A stretch of 64,000 bases of DNA from Chakrabartia godavariana. Its GTDB lineage: Bacteria > Pseudomonadota > Alphaproteobacteria > Sphingomonadales > Sphingomonadaceae. Below the pieces are notes generated by a model that was not told the DNA's origin, made no database searches, and was given only the letters and a program-made list of their open reading frames with translations. The translations under genes and the position numbers were made by a program. This document shows positions 32,245 to 41,474 of the stretch, piece by piece (the stretch's first letter is position 1; each line of letters begins with the position of its first letter). The stretch covers positions 705,988-769,987 of the forward strand of contig RKSN01000003.1 of NCBI GenBank assembly GCA_005518185.1, given 5' to 3'.

Positions 32245-33065
32245 CTGGCCCCGACCCGCATTTCGATGCCGCGCTCGACCGCTTCACGGTCCCCGCGCCG
32301 CGCGCCGGGCTGCTCGACGATATTGTGGCAGCGGCCCAGAGTCGCGCAGCCCCGTCTCCCCAACCTTGGGAGCGGAGCCCACGTGACCGCCGTGGCGGCT
32401 GGCTGCGCGGACACCGGGCTTTTGCCATCAGTCTTGCCGCCACCATCATGAGCGCGACGGCGGCGGCTGCGGCGGGTGGCTGGCTGGGCGAGGCAGGCAC
32501 GCGCCTTCCCGTCATCGCGCAGATCGCGAGCGTCATGCCCGAAGCGGTGAAGGCCCCTTCAATCCGCAAGGCCGAGGCGCACAAGGCGCATTTGGCGGTT
32601 CCAAAGCCAACCGCAGCGGAGGCAGCCAAAGCGGCCCCGACCGATGCGTCGGTTGTGCTTCCGCCCCGTGCGGAAAAGATCATCGACCGTGTCGAAGCCA
32701 GGCTCGACGCACGGGACGCCCGTCGTGCGGCGAAGGGCCTGCCTGCCAATACTGCGCAGGAGCGCGCGCTGCTCGAAAGGTTCAAGACCGCCGAGACGCC
32801 GGCGGCACGCCGGGAAGTCCTGCAGGAAGCGCGCGTCCTGCGGCAGGAACGCCGCGCTGAACATGCGGCGCGTCCGGTCTGTACGGCAGAGCAGGCGGCG
32901 CATCCGCGCGCCAATGGCTGCCGCCTTCAGCTGTCGCCAGAGCGTCGCGCAGAGTTGGAGGACAGGCTGTGCGGGCGGCTGGCCGCACTTGGGCGGACGC
33001 CGCCGCGCTGTCAGTCCGAAGGGCCGGGGGTACCCGTGCCGTCTCCGGTACCCAACGAAAACTAG
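32241..33065 (+). CDS. Probable anti-sigma or periplasmic sensor protein paired with the ECF factor
   Basis: A 274-residue protein with a cytosolic N-terminus of about 55 residues, one likely membrane helix at about 58-80 (FAISLAATIMSATAAAAAGGWL) and a highly charged periplasmic part. The latter is rich in Arg, Ala and Glu (RVEARLDARDARRAAK; EVLQEARVLRQERRAEHA) and probably helical. Four cysteines lie in the last 70 residues (VCTAEQ, GCRLQL, LCGRL, RCQSEG). I do not recognise a canonical zinc anti-sigma motif. The role as sigma partner is inferred from the four-base overlap with the sigma gene and the single-pass topology. Confidence 0.7.
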   Translation: MTGPDPHFDAALDRFTVPAPRAGLLDDIVAAAQSRAAPSPQPWERSPRDRRGGWLRGHRAFAISLAATIMSATAAAAAGGWLGEAGTRLPVIAQIASVMPEAVKAPSIRKAEAHKAHLAVPKPTAAEAAKAAPTDASVVLPPRAEKIIDRVEARLDARDARRAAKGLPANTAQERALLERFKTAETPAARREVLQEARVLRQERRAEHAARPVCTAEQAAHPRANGCRLQLSPERRAELEDRLCGRLAALGRTPPRCQSEGPGVPVPSPVPNEN

Positions 33066-33093
33066 GCCCGGACCACAAAGAGCGATCCGGGCC
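33065..33093. terminator. Hairpin between convergent genes
   Basis: The arms GGCCCGGA and TCCGGGCC surround a 13-base loop in the 36-base space between the anti-sigma-like gene and the convergent acyl-CoA dehydrogenase gene. There is no T run, so termination efficiency is uncertain. Confidence 0.45.
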
Positions 33094-33101
33094 CGAAAGC
33101 G

Positions 33102-34331
33102 TCAGCCGAGCTTTGCGGCTTCGTTGAACGGAATGTCTTTGTCCGGCCGGATTTCGCCAGGCAGGCCAAGCACGCGTTCCGCGATGATGTTGCGCAGGAT
33201 TTCATCGGTCCCGCCCGCGATGCGCAGGCCTGCCGAGCCGATATAGCTCGTCTGGAAGCGCGAGAGGTGCGGGATGTTCGGCGAATCGCCGCCCATCAGC
33301 ATGCCTGCGCTTTCGCACAGGTCCGATGCGAACGATCCGATATCCTGCATCGTCTTGGCGACGACAACCTTGGAGATCGACGATTCCGGTCCCGGTGTGC
33401 GGCCCGACGACAGCGCGGAGATGGTCCGCATCCGCGTGAGGGCGATGCCACGGTCGGCGATATAGGCATCGGCGATCCGCTGACGGACATGGCTCTGTTC
33501 GAGCGCATTGCCTTCTTCGAGGTCGATGGCCTTGGCGAGTTCGATCATCTCCTGCACGCCCGGCGCGCTGGCTGGCTTGCCGCCGACCGCCAGACGCTCA
33601 TGCATCAGCGTGGTGAGCGAGACCTTCCAGCCGTCGCCGACCGCACCCAGACGGTGCGTGTCCTTGATGCGGACGTCGGTGAAGAAGACTTCGTTGAACT
33701 CGCTGCCGCCCGACATCTGCTTGATCGGGCGCACTTCGACGCCCGGCGCCTTCATGTCGATGATGAACATCGTCAGGCCCTTGTGCTTGGGCACATTGGG
33801 GTCGGTGCGGGTGACGACAATGCCGAAGTCCGACAGGTGGGCGCCCGACGTCCAGACCTTCTGGCCGTTGATCACCCACTCATCACCGTCCTTTTCCGCA
33901 CGGGTGCGGATGCCGGCAAGGTCGGAACCTGCGGCCGGTTCAGAGAAGAGCTGGCACCAGACTTCCTCGCCCTTCATCGCGACGGGCACGTAGCGCTCAG
34001 CAATGTCCGGGCTCAGCGCGTGCGTGAACACGGTCGGGATGCACATGCCAAGGCCGATGGCATAAAGGCCGGTCGGCGCGTTGTACTTGACTTCTTCCTG
34101 ATTGAAGATGATCTGCTGCATGGCGTTGCCGCCCTGCCCGCCAACCGCCTTGGGCCAGGTGATGCCGACATAACCGGCCTCATATTTGCGGGCCTGCCAG
34201 CGCTTGGCGGCGGCAACCGAGTCCGCCCGGCTGGAATAGTCCTCCGCCTGAATGGCGTCCTTGTTGGCTTCGAGCCATGCCTTCACCTGTGCGCGGTAGG
34301 CGGCTTCTTCGGGAGTGTCTTCGAAATCCAT
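33102..34331 (-). CDS. Acyl-CoA dehydrogenase
   Basis: A 409-residue FAD enzyme that introduces the alpha-beta double bond in acyl-CoA thioesters. The N-terminal helical domain is followed by the middle beta domain with CQLFSEPAAGSDLAGIRTRA and GEWVINGQKVWTSGAHLSDFGIVVTRTD-type motifs. The C-terminal helical domain ends in the FAD-binding signature ..RIAGGTDEILRNIIAERVLGLP. It is transcribed after a second, shorter acyl-CoA dehydrogenase with only 19 bases between. Such pairs often form heteromeric dehydrogenases for branched, cyclic or dicarboxylic acyl-CoAs (for example the pimeloyl-CoA type), so a heterotetramer is likely. The substrate is not evident. Confidence 0.93.
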   Translation of the reverse strand: MDFEDTPEEAAYRAQVKAWLEANKDAIQAEDYSSRADSVAAAKRWQARKYEAGYVGITWPKAVGGQGGNAMQQIIFNQEEVKYNAPTGLYAIGLGMCIPTVFTHALSPDIAERYVPVAMKGEEVWCQLFSEPAAGSDLAGIRTRAEKDGDEWVINGQKVWTSGAHLSDFGIVVTRTDPNVPKHKGLTMFIIDMKAPGVEVRPIKQMSGGSEFNEVFFTDVRIKDTHRLGAVGDGWKVSLTTLMHERLAVGGKPASAPGVQEMIELAKAIDLEEGNALEQSHVRQRIADAYIADRGIALTRMRTISALSSGRTPGPESSISKVVVAKTMQDIGSFASDLCESAGMLMGGDSPNIPHLSRFQTSYIGSAGLRIAGGTDEILRNIIAERVLGLPGEIRPDKDIPFNEAAKLG

Positions 34332-34350
34332 CTTGGTCTCTCCTTTGATC

Positions 34351-35448
34351 TTAAGCGGCCATCATCGTGTTGCGCTGCTCCAGCGAGCGCACCAACACGT
34401 CCGACCAATGGGCTTTGGCACCGAGCATCAGCGTCAGGAGACGCGCGCGGCGATAATAGAACTGGCAGTCGCTTTCCCAGGTGAAGCCGATGCCGCCGTG
34501 CAGCTGGACATTTTCTTCGCCTGCAAACTGGAACGCGTCCATCGCGGCGAGCCGCGCGCCTGCGGCGGCCTGCACCAGTTCCGGCGCATCGGTCAGCAGC
34601 GCCCAGGCGCCGTAATAGCTGTGCGAGCGGGCGAGCTGGTTCTTGATGTACATGTCGGCCAGCCGGTGCTTGACCGCCTGATAACCCGCGATCTTGCGGC
34701 CAAAGGCCACGCGGTCCTGCGCATAAGCGAGTGCCATTTCCATCGCCGCATCAGCGCCACCCAGCCCTTCAAAGGCGAGCAGAACGGCGGACGACTGCAG
34801 GAACTTCTCCAGCGCGGCCTGACCACCGGCCAGCGCCTCTACGGGGGCATCCTTCAGCGTCACGCGCGACGAACGGCGGACGAGGTCGATCGTCTCGACC
34901 GCTTCGATGGTGACCCCGGGCGCCTTGGTTTCGACGAGATAGAGGCCGTCGGGTCCGGAGAGGATCAGGAGATCGGCGGCGGCCGCATCCTGCACCGGCA
35001 CCTTGACGCCGTTTGCCTTGCCGCCTGCGATGGTGAGCTTGGAACGCGTGCCCGGCGTGGCCGTGCCTTCGGCAAGCGCGACGGCGCCAATGGCCGAGCC
35101 GTCGGCGAGCTTGGGCAGCCATTTGGCCTTCTGCGCGTCGGTGCCCGCGGCGATCAGCGCTTCGGTTGCGAGCAGAACCGAGGATGTGAAGGGCACCGGC
35201 GAGACGACGCGGCCGATTTCCTCGGCGAGCACGCAGAGCTCAAGCACTGACAGGCCGAGCCCGCCATGCTCTTCGGGGATGCGCAGCGCTGTCCAGCCAA
35301 GGGCGACGATTTCGGCCCAGAGCGCTGCATCATGGCTGGCGCCCGAGTTCATGACGGCGCGCGCCTTGTCGCGCCCCGATTTGTCCTCAAGGAAGCGTCG
35401 CGCCTGTTCGCGCAGCGCTTCGGCTTCTTCGGAAAACTGGAAGTTCAT
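34351..35448 (-). CDS. Acyl-CoA dehydrogenase family protein (partner subunit)
   Basis: 365 residues with the acyl-CoA dehydrogenase fold: N-terminal helices (NFQFSEEAEALREQARRFLEDK), a reduced beta domain and C-terminal helices (QVKHRLADMYIKNQLARSHSYYG; FQFAGEENVQLHGGIGFTWESDCQFYYRRAR). The QLHGGIGFTWE block is characteristic of the smaller partner in paired dehydrogenases. It is the first gene of the pair, with the larger partner following 19 bases later. Which subunit carries the catalytic base cannot be settled from motifs alone. Confidence 0.9.
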   Translation of the reverse strand: MNFQFSEEAEALREQARRFLEDKSGRDKARAVMNSGASHDAALWAEIVALGWTALRIPEEHGGLGLSVLELCVLAEEIGRVVSPVPFTSSVLLATEALIAAGTDAQKAKWLPKLADGSAIGAVALAEGTATPGTRSKLTIAGGKANGVKVPVQDAAAADLLILSGPDGLYLVETKAPGVTIEAVETIDLVRRSSRVTLKDAPVEALAGGQAALEKFLQSSAVLLAFEGLGGADAAMEMALAYAQDRVAFGRKIAGYQAVKHRLADMYIKNQLARSHSYYGAWALLTDAPELVQAAAGARLAAMDAFQFAGEENVQLHGGIGFTWESDCQFYYRRARLLTLMLGAKAHWSDVLVRSLEQRNTMMAA

Positions 35449-35554
35449 GCCGCATCCTCTTCAACTGGTTTTGCAGCCTGAAAATAGGGTCGCGGCGGCG
35501 CTGTCAATTGCCTTTTGTGTCAGGGGGCAGGGCGTGCCTCGGCTGACGCTACGG

Positions 35555-37918
35555 CTAGGCCACCATCTTTAAGTCATTGCGCATCCGTGCATCGATGGCC
35601 GCCACGTCGAATTCCCCGACGGGCAACGGCTTGCCGATGCACCACCCTTGCGCGACGTCGCACCCATAGCGTGACAGCAGCGCCAGAGTCGCGGCATCCT
35701 CCACACCCTCTGCGACAACGGTGAAGCCGAGTTCATGGGCCAGCTCGATCGTTGACCGGACCAGGATCTGGTCGCTTGGGCTCTGGACCATGCGCAGGAC
35801 GAAGCCCTTGTCGACCTTGATCTCATTGGCGGGAAACGCCTTCAGATAGCTGAGGGTCGACTGCCCCGTGCCATAATCGTCCACCGAGACGCGCAGGCCC
35901 AGATCGCGGAGCTTGCGGAGCAGATCGGCAGCGACACCGGTTTCCTCAAAGGCCACCGTTTCGGTGATCTCAAAGGTCAGATGCCGGGCCAGCGGCCCAA
36001 GATCCGCCACGCGTTGATAGGCCGCCGCGCCGAATCGCGGATCGGACAGCAGCCCGGCCGAGATGTTGACGGCGACGCCCAGGTCATGGCCCTCCAGATG
36101 CCAGCGCCGCAACTGTGCCGCGCAGGTGTCGATGGCATAGAGCGTGAGTTCATCGATACGGCCCGCATGTTCGAGCACGGAGATGAACTGGTCGGGCATG
36201 ATGCGCCCCAGGTCCGGATGGGTCCAGCGGATCAGCGCCTCAAAGCCGCAGACGCGCTGCTGCGCGATCGACCATTTGGGCTGGTAAGCCATATGCAGCT
36301 CATTGCGGGCGATGGCCGGGCCGATATCGGCCAGGATGCGCTGTTCAAAGCCGGCATGTTCGCGGAAGGCATCGACATAGCGGACCGCGCGCAGCCCGGC
36401 TTCCTCCGCGCGCGAAGCGGCGAGCGACGCGTTGGTGAGCGCTGTTGCGGCGGGTTGGCGGGTGATGCTGAAATCGGCAAAACCGAAGACCGGCGACACA
36501 ACCTGCAGTCGCGATCCCAGCAACAGCGGCGCAACGAAGAGTGCCACAGCGCCTTCAAGCTGCGACTGGAGCGCGCGGGCGCTGTCGTGCGTGAATATCC
36601 AGCCGATCTGGCCTCCGTCGAGGCTATATGCTTTGGATCCGCCCGTGACCGGGGCCATGCGCTGGACGATTTCCTGAAAGAGCAGGCGACGCGTATCATC
36701 CTCCAGAACGGCGAGGATGGCATCGCTGTGGCCGATCCGGAGGACGACGATGAAGGCCTCATCCCGCGCCTGCAGATCGGCGATCAGCTGTCGTTCGTTG
36801 GGCAGGCCGGTGCGCACATCGGCATAGCGCGCCTGATGCAGCTGGCGGGTGAGGCCGAGCAACGATACCATCCCGCCCAAGGTGCCAAGGAACATAAGGG
36901 CCGCTCCCGGCTCCAGCGTCGCGATGCGACCGGCCTGCAGCCCGAGGGTGCCGGCCATGACGAGTGCCGCCGTGCCGAACAGCAGAAGGCGGGATGCGGC
37001 CGGGCTCCGCCTGCCGGTCAGAAACCACCCGGGCACCAGCGCCAGCAGCAGGGCAGGGAGCCAGCCAGCCTCTACCGGAAGATCTCCGGCCATCAGTGTT
37101 TCTGCAGCAAGCGCCTGCGCGACGACGCCGGGGAGAACGCCATGCCGGGGCAGGACATAGCGGTCCCCCAGCTCAATTGCGGTGGCGCCGATCAGCACCT
37201 GCTTTCCTGCGAGGGCACCTGGTGGCACCCGGCCTTCGATGACGTCGATGTAGCTATGGCGCGGAATGGTGTCGGGCTCGATCGCGGTATCGATCGGGAA
37301 GCTCTGCTCCACGTGTCCGGCGAAATTGCTCATCACCGCAGCAAGCGAGGGGCGCGGGACGCCGCCGGTTACCGTGCCCGTGCTGTAACGGCGCATGATC
37401 CCGTCCGGGTCAGGATGAACATTGACCGAGGCCAGAAAGGCATGGTCCCGGAACGGCGCGGCAGGCAGGCTCTCTATGGTCCCCTGCGCAACGTCGCCTG
37501 CCTGTTGGCGAAAGGTAGGCAGCACCACCGTTGCCTTCGACCGCGCGATGGCGGCGGCCAAAGCCCCGTCTTCGGCCGGGTTGGTCGTTGCGGAAAAGTC
37601 GGTATCGAACAGGATGGCCGATGCGCCCGCCCGCGACAGGGCATCGACCGCGCGGGCATGGGTGCTGCGCGGCCAGGGCCACTGCTTGAGCACCGCGATG
37701 CTGCGCGCGTCCACTTCCACAATGTGGACATTGCCGGAGGCCGGTCGGGCGATCATGCCGTCCTGAATGTTGCGCAGACCAAGGTCGAGGGCGCGGGTCA
37801 GCCCGGCAATCCCCAACAGGGCGGTGATGACCAGCGCCGCAAGGAACAACAGCGGTCGCATGAGATCACGACCGGCAACCTTGTCCGAAATCAGTCGTGC
37901 GGAGGACGTCTGGCTCAT
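35555..37918 (-). CDS. CHASE2 sensor with degenerate GGDEF and EAL domains
   Basis: A 787-residue membrane signalling protein. TM1 at about 21-42 is followed by a periplasmic CHASE2 sensor (NVHIVEVDARSIAVLKQWPWPRSTHARAVDAL..DTDFS) to about 275 and three further membrane helices to about 345. A GGDEF-like domain has YSLDGGQIGWIF in place of GGDEF and is probably inactive as a cyclase. The C-terminal EAL domain keeps FEALIRW, VNIS, the FEITE-type Glu, SVDDYGTGQ and VAEGVED, so cyclic-di-GMP hydrolysis is expected. It lies 46 bases downstream of a FecR-domain protein and is probably co-transcribed with it. Confidence 0.92.
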   Translation of the reverse strand: MSQTSSARLISDKVAGRDLMRPLLFLAALVITALLGIAGLTRALDLGLRNIQDGMIARPASGNVHIVEVDARSIAVLKQWPWPRSTHARAVDALSRAGASAILFDTDFSATTNPAEDGALAAAIARSKATVVLPTFRQQAGDVAQGTIESLPAAPFRDHAFLASVNVHPDPDGIMRRYSTGTVTGGVPRPSLAAVMSNFAGHVEQSFPIDTAIEPDTIPRHSYIDVIEGRVPPGALAGKQVLIGATAIELGDRYVLPRHGVLPGVVAQALAAETLMAGDLPVEAGWLPALLLALVPGWFLTGRRSPAASRLLLFGTAALVMAGTLGLQAGRIATLEPGAALMFLGTLGGMVSLLGLTRQLHQARYADVRTGLPNERQLIADLQARDEAFIVVLRIGHSDAILAVLEDDTRRLLFQEIVQRMAPVTGGSKAYSLDGGQIGWIFTHDSARALQSQLEGAVALFVAPLLLGSRLQVVSPVFGFADFSITRQPAATALTNASLAASRAEEAGLRAVRYVDAFREHAGFEQRILADIGPAIARNELHMAYQPKWSIAQQRVCGFEALIRWTHPDLGRIMPDQFISVLEHAGRIDELTLYAIDTCAAQLRRWHLEGHDLGVAVNISAGLLSDPRFGAAAYQRVADLGPLARHLTFEITETVAFEETGVAADLLRKLRDLGLRVSVDDYGTGQSTLSYLKAFPANEIKVDKGFVLRMVQSPSDQILVRSTIELAHELGFTVVAEGVEDAATLALLSRYGCDVAQGWCIGKPLPVGEFDVAAIDARMRNDLKMVA

Positions 37919-37964
37919 CGGACCGTCTTACGCGCAGACCGGAAAAGACCGGGTTAACGCACAG

Positions 37965-39545
37965 TCAATTGCCTTTGGTCTTCCCCTGCGCCTTGGCGGC
38001 CGCGTCCTGAAGTTTGCCCAAAAAATCCGCAAGAGATGTGGGGTTTCCGCCCGACGTGCTGCCTGAGCCCGAATTGCTGACACGCTGGGAGCCGCTGCCC
38101 CCAGGAGAGCTGTTGCTGCCCGAAGCGCCGCCGTTCGATGCATTGCTTGCGCTGCCGGAGGCGGTGGCGGCTGGCGTGTCCTGGACTTCCGGCGGGAGGG
38201 GTGCAGAAGACTGAACTGCTGCAGGCGTATCCGCAGCTGCGGCCGGCATCGGCGTATTCATCGCCAGCACCGGCGTTGCCTCGGCTGCGACCGGGGGCAG
38301 GCTGGCTGGAAGTGCCGGGGACGGGGACGCGATGGCGAGATCCTCTGGAACGGCTGGCGTTGGCGCAGCGGTCGCTGGGATGTCGGCAAGAACCGGGGGT
38401 GCTTGGGAAATCGGCGCAGCGGCCGCGATATCGACCGGGGGCGCCACGGCGGGCGCCGGTGCCGGGGCTGGCGTCGCTGTTGCGACAGCTGCGGGTTCTA
38501 AAGGTGCCGCTGCCTCTGCGACGGAGGACGCCGGCGGTGTAGCATCCACCGGGCTCTCGAGAATGGGGGCGGGTGGCGCTGTGACGGGCGTTGCAACACT
38601 GGCGACGTCGACCGGTGCGGGTGCCGTGGGCGCGGGTACCGGGGAGGGTGTCGCTGCGGCGACGGCCGGGGCTTCAGCGGGGGAAGGAGCTTCTGCGGGC
38701 GCGGGCGGCGCAGTGTCCACAGCTGCGACAGCGGCCGGTTGCTGCTCGGCAACCGCTTCGACCATCGCGGACTGGGACAGGCTGGAATTGCCGCTGACGA
38801 TCCCGCCCGTCTGGGCCGCGAGATTGACGTTGCCCTCACCGATCGGGCTTGCGATGCGGACGTCCGCGATGTCGGAGACGGACGCCGCAACGGGCGCCGC
38901 AGCTGTCTCGCGGGCGGGTGTCTCGGCGGCAGGGCCAGACGCCGGGGCTTGCGGTGCCGTGACGGTCGTCCCGCCGGCGGGCGCGTCGGGTGTGCCGAGG
39001 ATCGAGAGCTGGTCGGGGGCCGATGCTGCGATCATGCCGATTTCACCCGGGGACACGAACCGGGAGGCAAGGCCGTCCAGCGACTGAACCTGCACGAGCC
39101 CTTCTGTGACCTGAACCGAGGCCCCGGCCGGCGTGACGGTCACGCTGAACGTCGTGCCCTTCACAACGGCGGCGAGATAGGGTGTGTTGACCTGGAAGTG
39201 CGGGGTCGACTTCTTCTGGATCTTGAAGAGGACGTTGCCGAACGACTGGACGATCTGTGTCAGCGCGCCCGCCTTCGGCTCAGTTAGCTGAAGCCGGGTG
39301 TTCGGCGCGACGGTCAGATACTCGCCTCCGCGCACGATGACGGCCCGCCCGCCTTTGCCAGTGCTGATGATGTCGCCTTCGCTCAGGCCTGCGCCGCGGG
39401 TGACCGCGCTCGTTTTTGCCAACCCGACCTTGCTGACAAACACAGGGCCGCTGGCTTCGGAGACCGACCAGCCGGGCGTCCCGGCATAGGCCGCGCCGCT
39501 CGTCAGCAACGCCACGGCAAATACAGTTTTTCGCACAACCGACAT
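37965..39545 (-). CDS. FecR-domain periplasmic protein with long Pro/Ala-rich region
   Basis: A 526-residue exported protein. The signal peptide ends near residue 21 (SGAAYA). A FecR beta domain follows at about 45-160 (GDIISTGKGGRAVIVRGGEYLTVAPNTRLQLTEP; HFQVNTPYLAAVVKGTTFSVTVTPAGASVQVTEGLVQV). The rest is low-complexity: about 250 residues of Pro/Ala/Val repeats, then a Gly/Ser/Asn linker and a short amphipathic end. The Pro/Ala stretch could span the periplasm or cell wall. It is not paired with a sigma factor but with the CHASE2-EAL gene, and is divergent from a TpsB-like gene, so it may sense envelope state. Confidence 0.88.
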   Translation of the reverse strand: MSVVRKTVFAVALLTSGAAYAGTPGWSVSEASGPVFVSKVGLAKTSAVTRGAGLSEGDIISTGKGGRAVIVRGGEYLTVAPNTRLQLTEPKAGALTQIVQSFGNVLFKIQKKSTPHFQVNTPYLAAVVKGTTFSVTVTPAGASVQVTEGLVQVQSLDGLASRFVSPGEIGMIAASAPDQLSILGTPDAPAGGTTVTAPQAPASGPAAETPARETAAAPVAASVSDIADVRIASPIGEGNVNLAAQTGGIVSGNSSLSQSAMVEAVAEQQPAAVAAVDTAPPAPAEAPSPAEAPAVAAATPSPVPAPTAPAPVDVASVATPVTAPPAPILESPVDATPPASSVAEAAAPLEPAAVATATPAPAPAPAVAPPVDIAAAAPISQAPPVLADIPATAAPTPAVPEDLAIASPSPALPASLPPVAAEATPVLAMNTPMPAAAADTPAAVQSSAPLPPEVQDTPAATASGSASNASNGGASGSNSSPGGSGSQRVSNSGSGSTSGGNPTSLADFLGKLQDAAAKAQGKTKGN

Positions 39546-39603
39546 CTTTTGCCCCCTGTTCGTGAGCCTGCCCGAAGGCGCTCTTCCCCTGTCTCGCCGT
39601 TAG

Positions 39604-39616
39604 AACCGAAACGGTT
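39604..39616. promoter_or_regulatory. Palindrome in the divergent FecR/TpsB promoter region
   Basis: AACCGAAACGGTT is a perfect 13-base inverted repeat (5+3+5) in the 163-bp gap between the divergent genes, about 60 bases from the FecR-protein start. It may be an operator shared by both transcripts. No regulator gene is adjacent. Confidence 0.35.
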
Positions 39617-39708
39617 ACAAATGCCCAAAATCTGTCCCTAACAGCTGCGCAACCATTGCCCCCGGCCTTAACCCGGCTGTTACGCTTTCGCGTTATTTCA
39701 GAAGGTCT

Positions 39709-41367
39709 ATGTGGGGGCGCCATTCTACTTTTCTTTTGCTTGCAGGCAGTTGTGCTGGTGCGCTCTGCAGCACCGCACCTGCGCGCGCAGAGAACCCCGA
39801 TCCTGCGGCGACGCTTGGACGCGATTTGCTTGACAAAGAACCACCCGGCCTCAAGTCGCGCAGCAAGGTTCCTGCCCCGCTAGTCGAGAGCAGGGCATCG
39901 GTTGGAGTCGCAACGACAAGCGCCGTCATGATCGGTGCCGTTCAGATTGAGGGCCTCGAACAGCTCGCGCCCGCGCAGTTCGCCGATATCGTCACCCAAT
40001 TTGCTGGTCAGGAGCTGGATGCCGCCGGGCTGGAGCGGCTGGCGCGCGCGGTTGCGGATCGCGCGCGTCGCGAAGGTTTGGTCTTTGCCAGCGCGATGAT
40101 CCCGCCGCAGTCCATTCGCATGGGCGTGGTGCGCGTCCTGCTGGATGAGGGCCGCGTCGATGAGGTGCGCATCGAGGGCGCCCGAAACGCGCGGCTGGAT
40201 CATCTGCTCCAGTCGCTCGCCGGGCACGCGGTGCGCGCTCGCGAATTGGAACGCGTGTTGCTGACGGCAGCTGACCTTCCCGGTGTCACGGTGGGTCAGA
40301 CACGGTTTGAACGCGCGGGCGGGCGCGGCATTCTCCATGTCGAGACCCGGCGCAAGGCGGCGCGCGGGCGGATCGAGATCGACAACGCCGGGTCGAAAGA
40401 GGTCGGGAAGGTCCGTGCCCGCCTCTCGGTTGATCTGTCGGACCTTTTGGGGTCCGGTGACAATCTTTCCATCAGTGCCGTGACCACGCCACTCCAGCCG
40501 CGCGAGCTGGCTTTCGTGTCCGCGCAATATGAACGCCGGATCGGCGACAGCGGCATGACCGCTTCGGTGACGGCCGCAACCGGCCGCACCCATCCCGACC
40601 CGCGACTGCAGCTGATCGAAACAAAGGCGAACAGCCATTATCTCGCCGGGCAGGTGAGCTATCCGGTCGTCCGGTCGATGAAGGCGAATGTCTCGGTCGC
40701 TGCAGAGCTGGCCTATCTGTCGGTTGCGCAGGACCTGCTTGGCGTGGCGACGACGCGCGACGACATCGTCACGCTCACCGTGTCGGCCTGGGGCAATATG
40801 CGGCTGACCAGCAGCCAGCTGGCAGCCGGGGTTTCGGTCGCGCAGGGGCTCGACCTGTTCGGCGCAACGCAGCCTGGTGACTTTCTCACCTCGCGCTTTG
40901 ATGCCAGCGGCCGCTTCACGAAATTTACGGGCTGGGCCACATGGCGCACCAATCTGGGCCGACAGACAACGCTCAAGGTCTCCGTCGTGTCGCAGCTGTC
41001 GTCAGCGCCGCTGCTCGCGGCGCAGGAAATTGGTATTGGCGGACCGAGCTTCGGCCGCGCCTATGACTATTCGCAGCGCTTCGGGGATGAGGGCGTGATC
41101 GGCGCGATCGAACTGCGGCGGCGTTATGATGATCCCCTGCCATGGCTCGACTGGATGCAGGCCTATGGCTTTGCTGATGGCGGCTATGTGACCAACAAAG
41201 CCGGTGGCTTTGGCGGCGGATCGCTCTTCTCCGTCGGATCGGGCCTGCGCTTCGGGCGTGGAGCGGCTGAGCTGGGTATTGAGGCCGCTTATCCCATTCA
41301 TGCGGATCGGGCGCGCGGCGACAGTGCGGACCCGCGCATCAACCTGTCGGTCAGCCTCGGCCTGTAG
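39709..41367 (+). CDS. TpsB-like outer-membrane secretion protein (ShlB/FhaC family)
   Basis: A 552-residue exported protein with a signal peptide to about residue 27 (APARA). POTRA-like domains span about 70-215 (VQIEGLEQLAPAQFADIVTQFAGQELDAAGLERLARAVADRARREGLVFASAMIPPQSI..GVVRVLLDEGRVDEVRIEG). A predicted 16-strand barrel follows, with the conserved FERAGGRGILHVETRRK and DNAGSKEVGKVRARLSVDL stretches. Family members export a large TpsA exoprotein across the outer membrane. No TpsA, haemagglutinin-repeat protein or glycosyltransferase partner lies beside it. Divergent from the FecR/CHASE2-EAL pair. Confidence 0.85.
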   Translation: MWGRHSTFLLLAGSCAGALCSTAPARAENPDPAATLGRDLLDKEPPGLKSRSKVPAPLVESRASVGVATTSAVMIGAVQIEGLEQLAPAQFADIVTQFAGQELDAAGLERLARAVADRARREGLVFASAMIPPQSIRMGVVRVLLDEGRVDEVRIEGARNARLDHLLQSLAGHAVRARELERVLLTAADLPGVTVGQTRFERAGGRGILHVETRRKAARGRIEIDNAGSKEVGKVRARLSVDLSDLLGSGDNLSISAVTTPLQPRELAFVSAQYERRIGDSGMTASVTAATGRTHPDPRLQLIETKANSHYLAGQVSYPVVRSMKANVSVAAELAYLSVAQDLLGVATTRDDIVTLTVSAWGNMRLTSSQLAAGVSVAQGLDLFGATQPGDFLTSRFDASGRFTKFTGWATWRTNLGRQTTLKVSVVSQLSSAPLLAAQEIGIGGPSFGRAYDYSQRFGDEGVIGAIELRRRYDDPLPWLDWMQAYGFADGGYVTNKAGGFGGGSLFSVGSGLRFGRGAAELGIEAAYPIHADRARGDSADPRINLSVSLGL

Positions 41368-41474
41368 CGTCCAGACCGCCACCACTTCACGGACTGTCAT
41401 CTTTGCCGGTTGACCTCCCTTTACCGGACAGCCGATGGTGCGCGCACGCAAGACACAAAAATTGGGGAGAGAAG

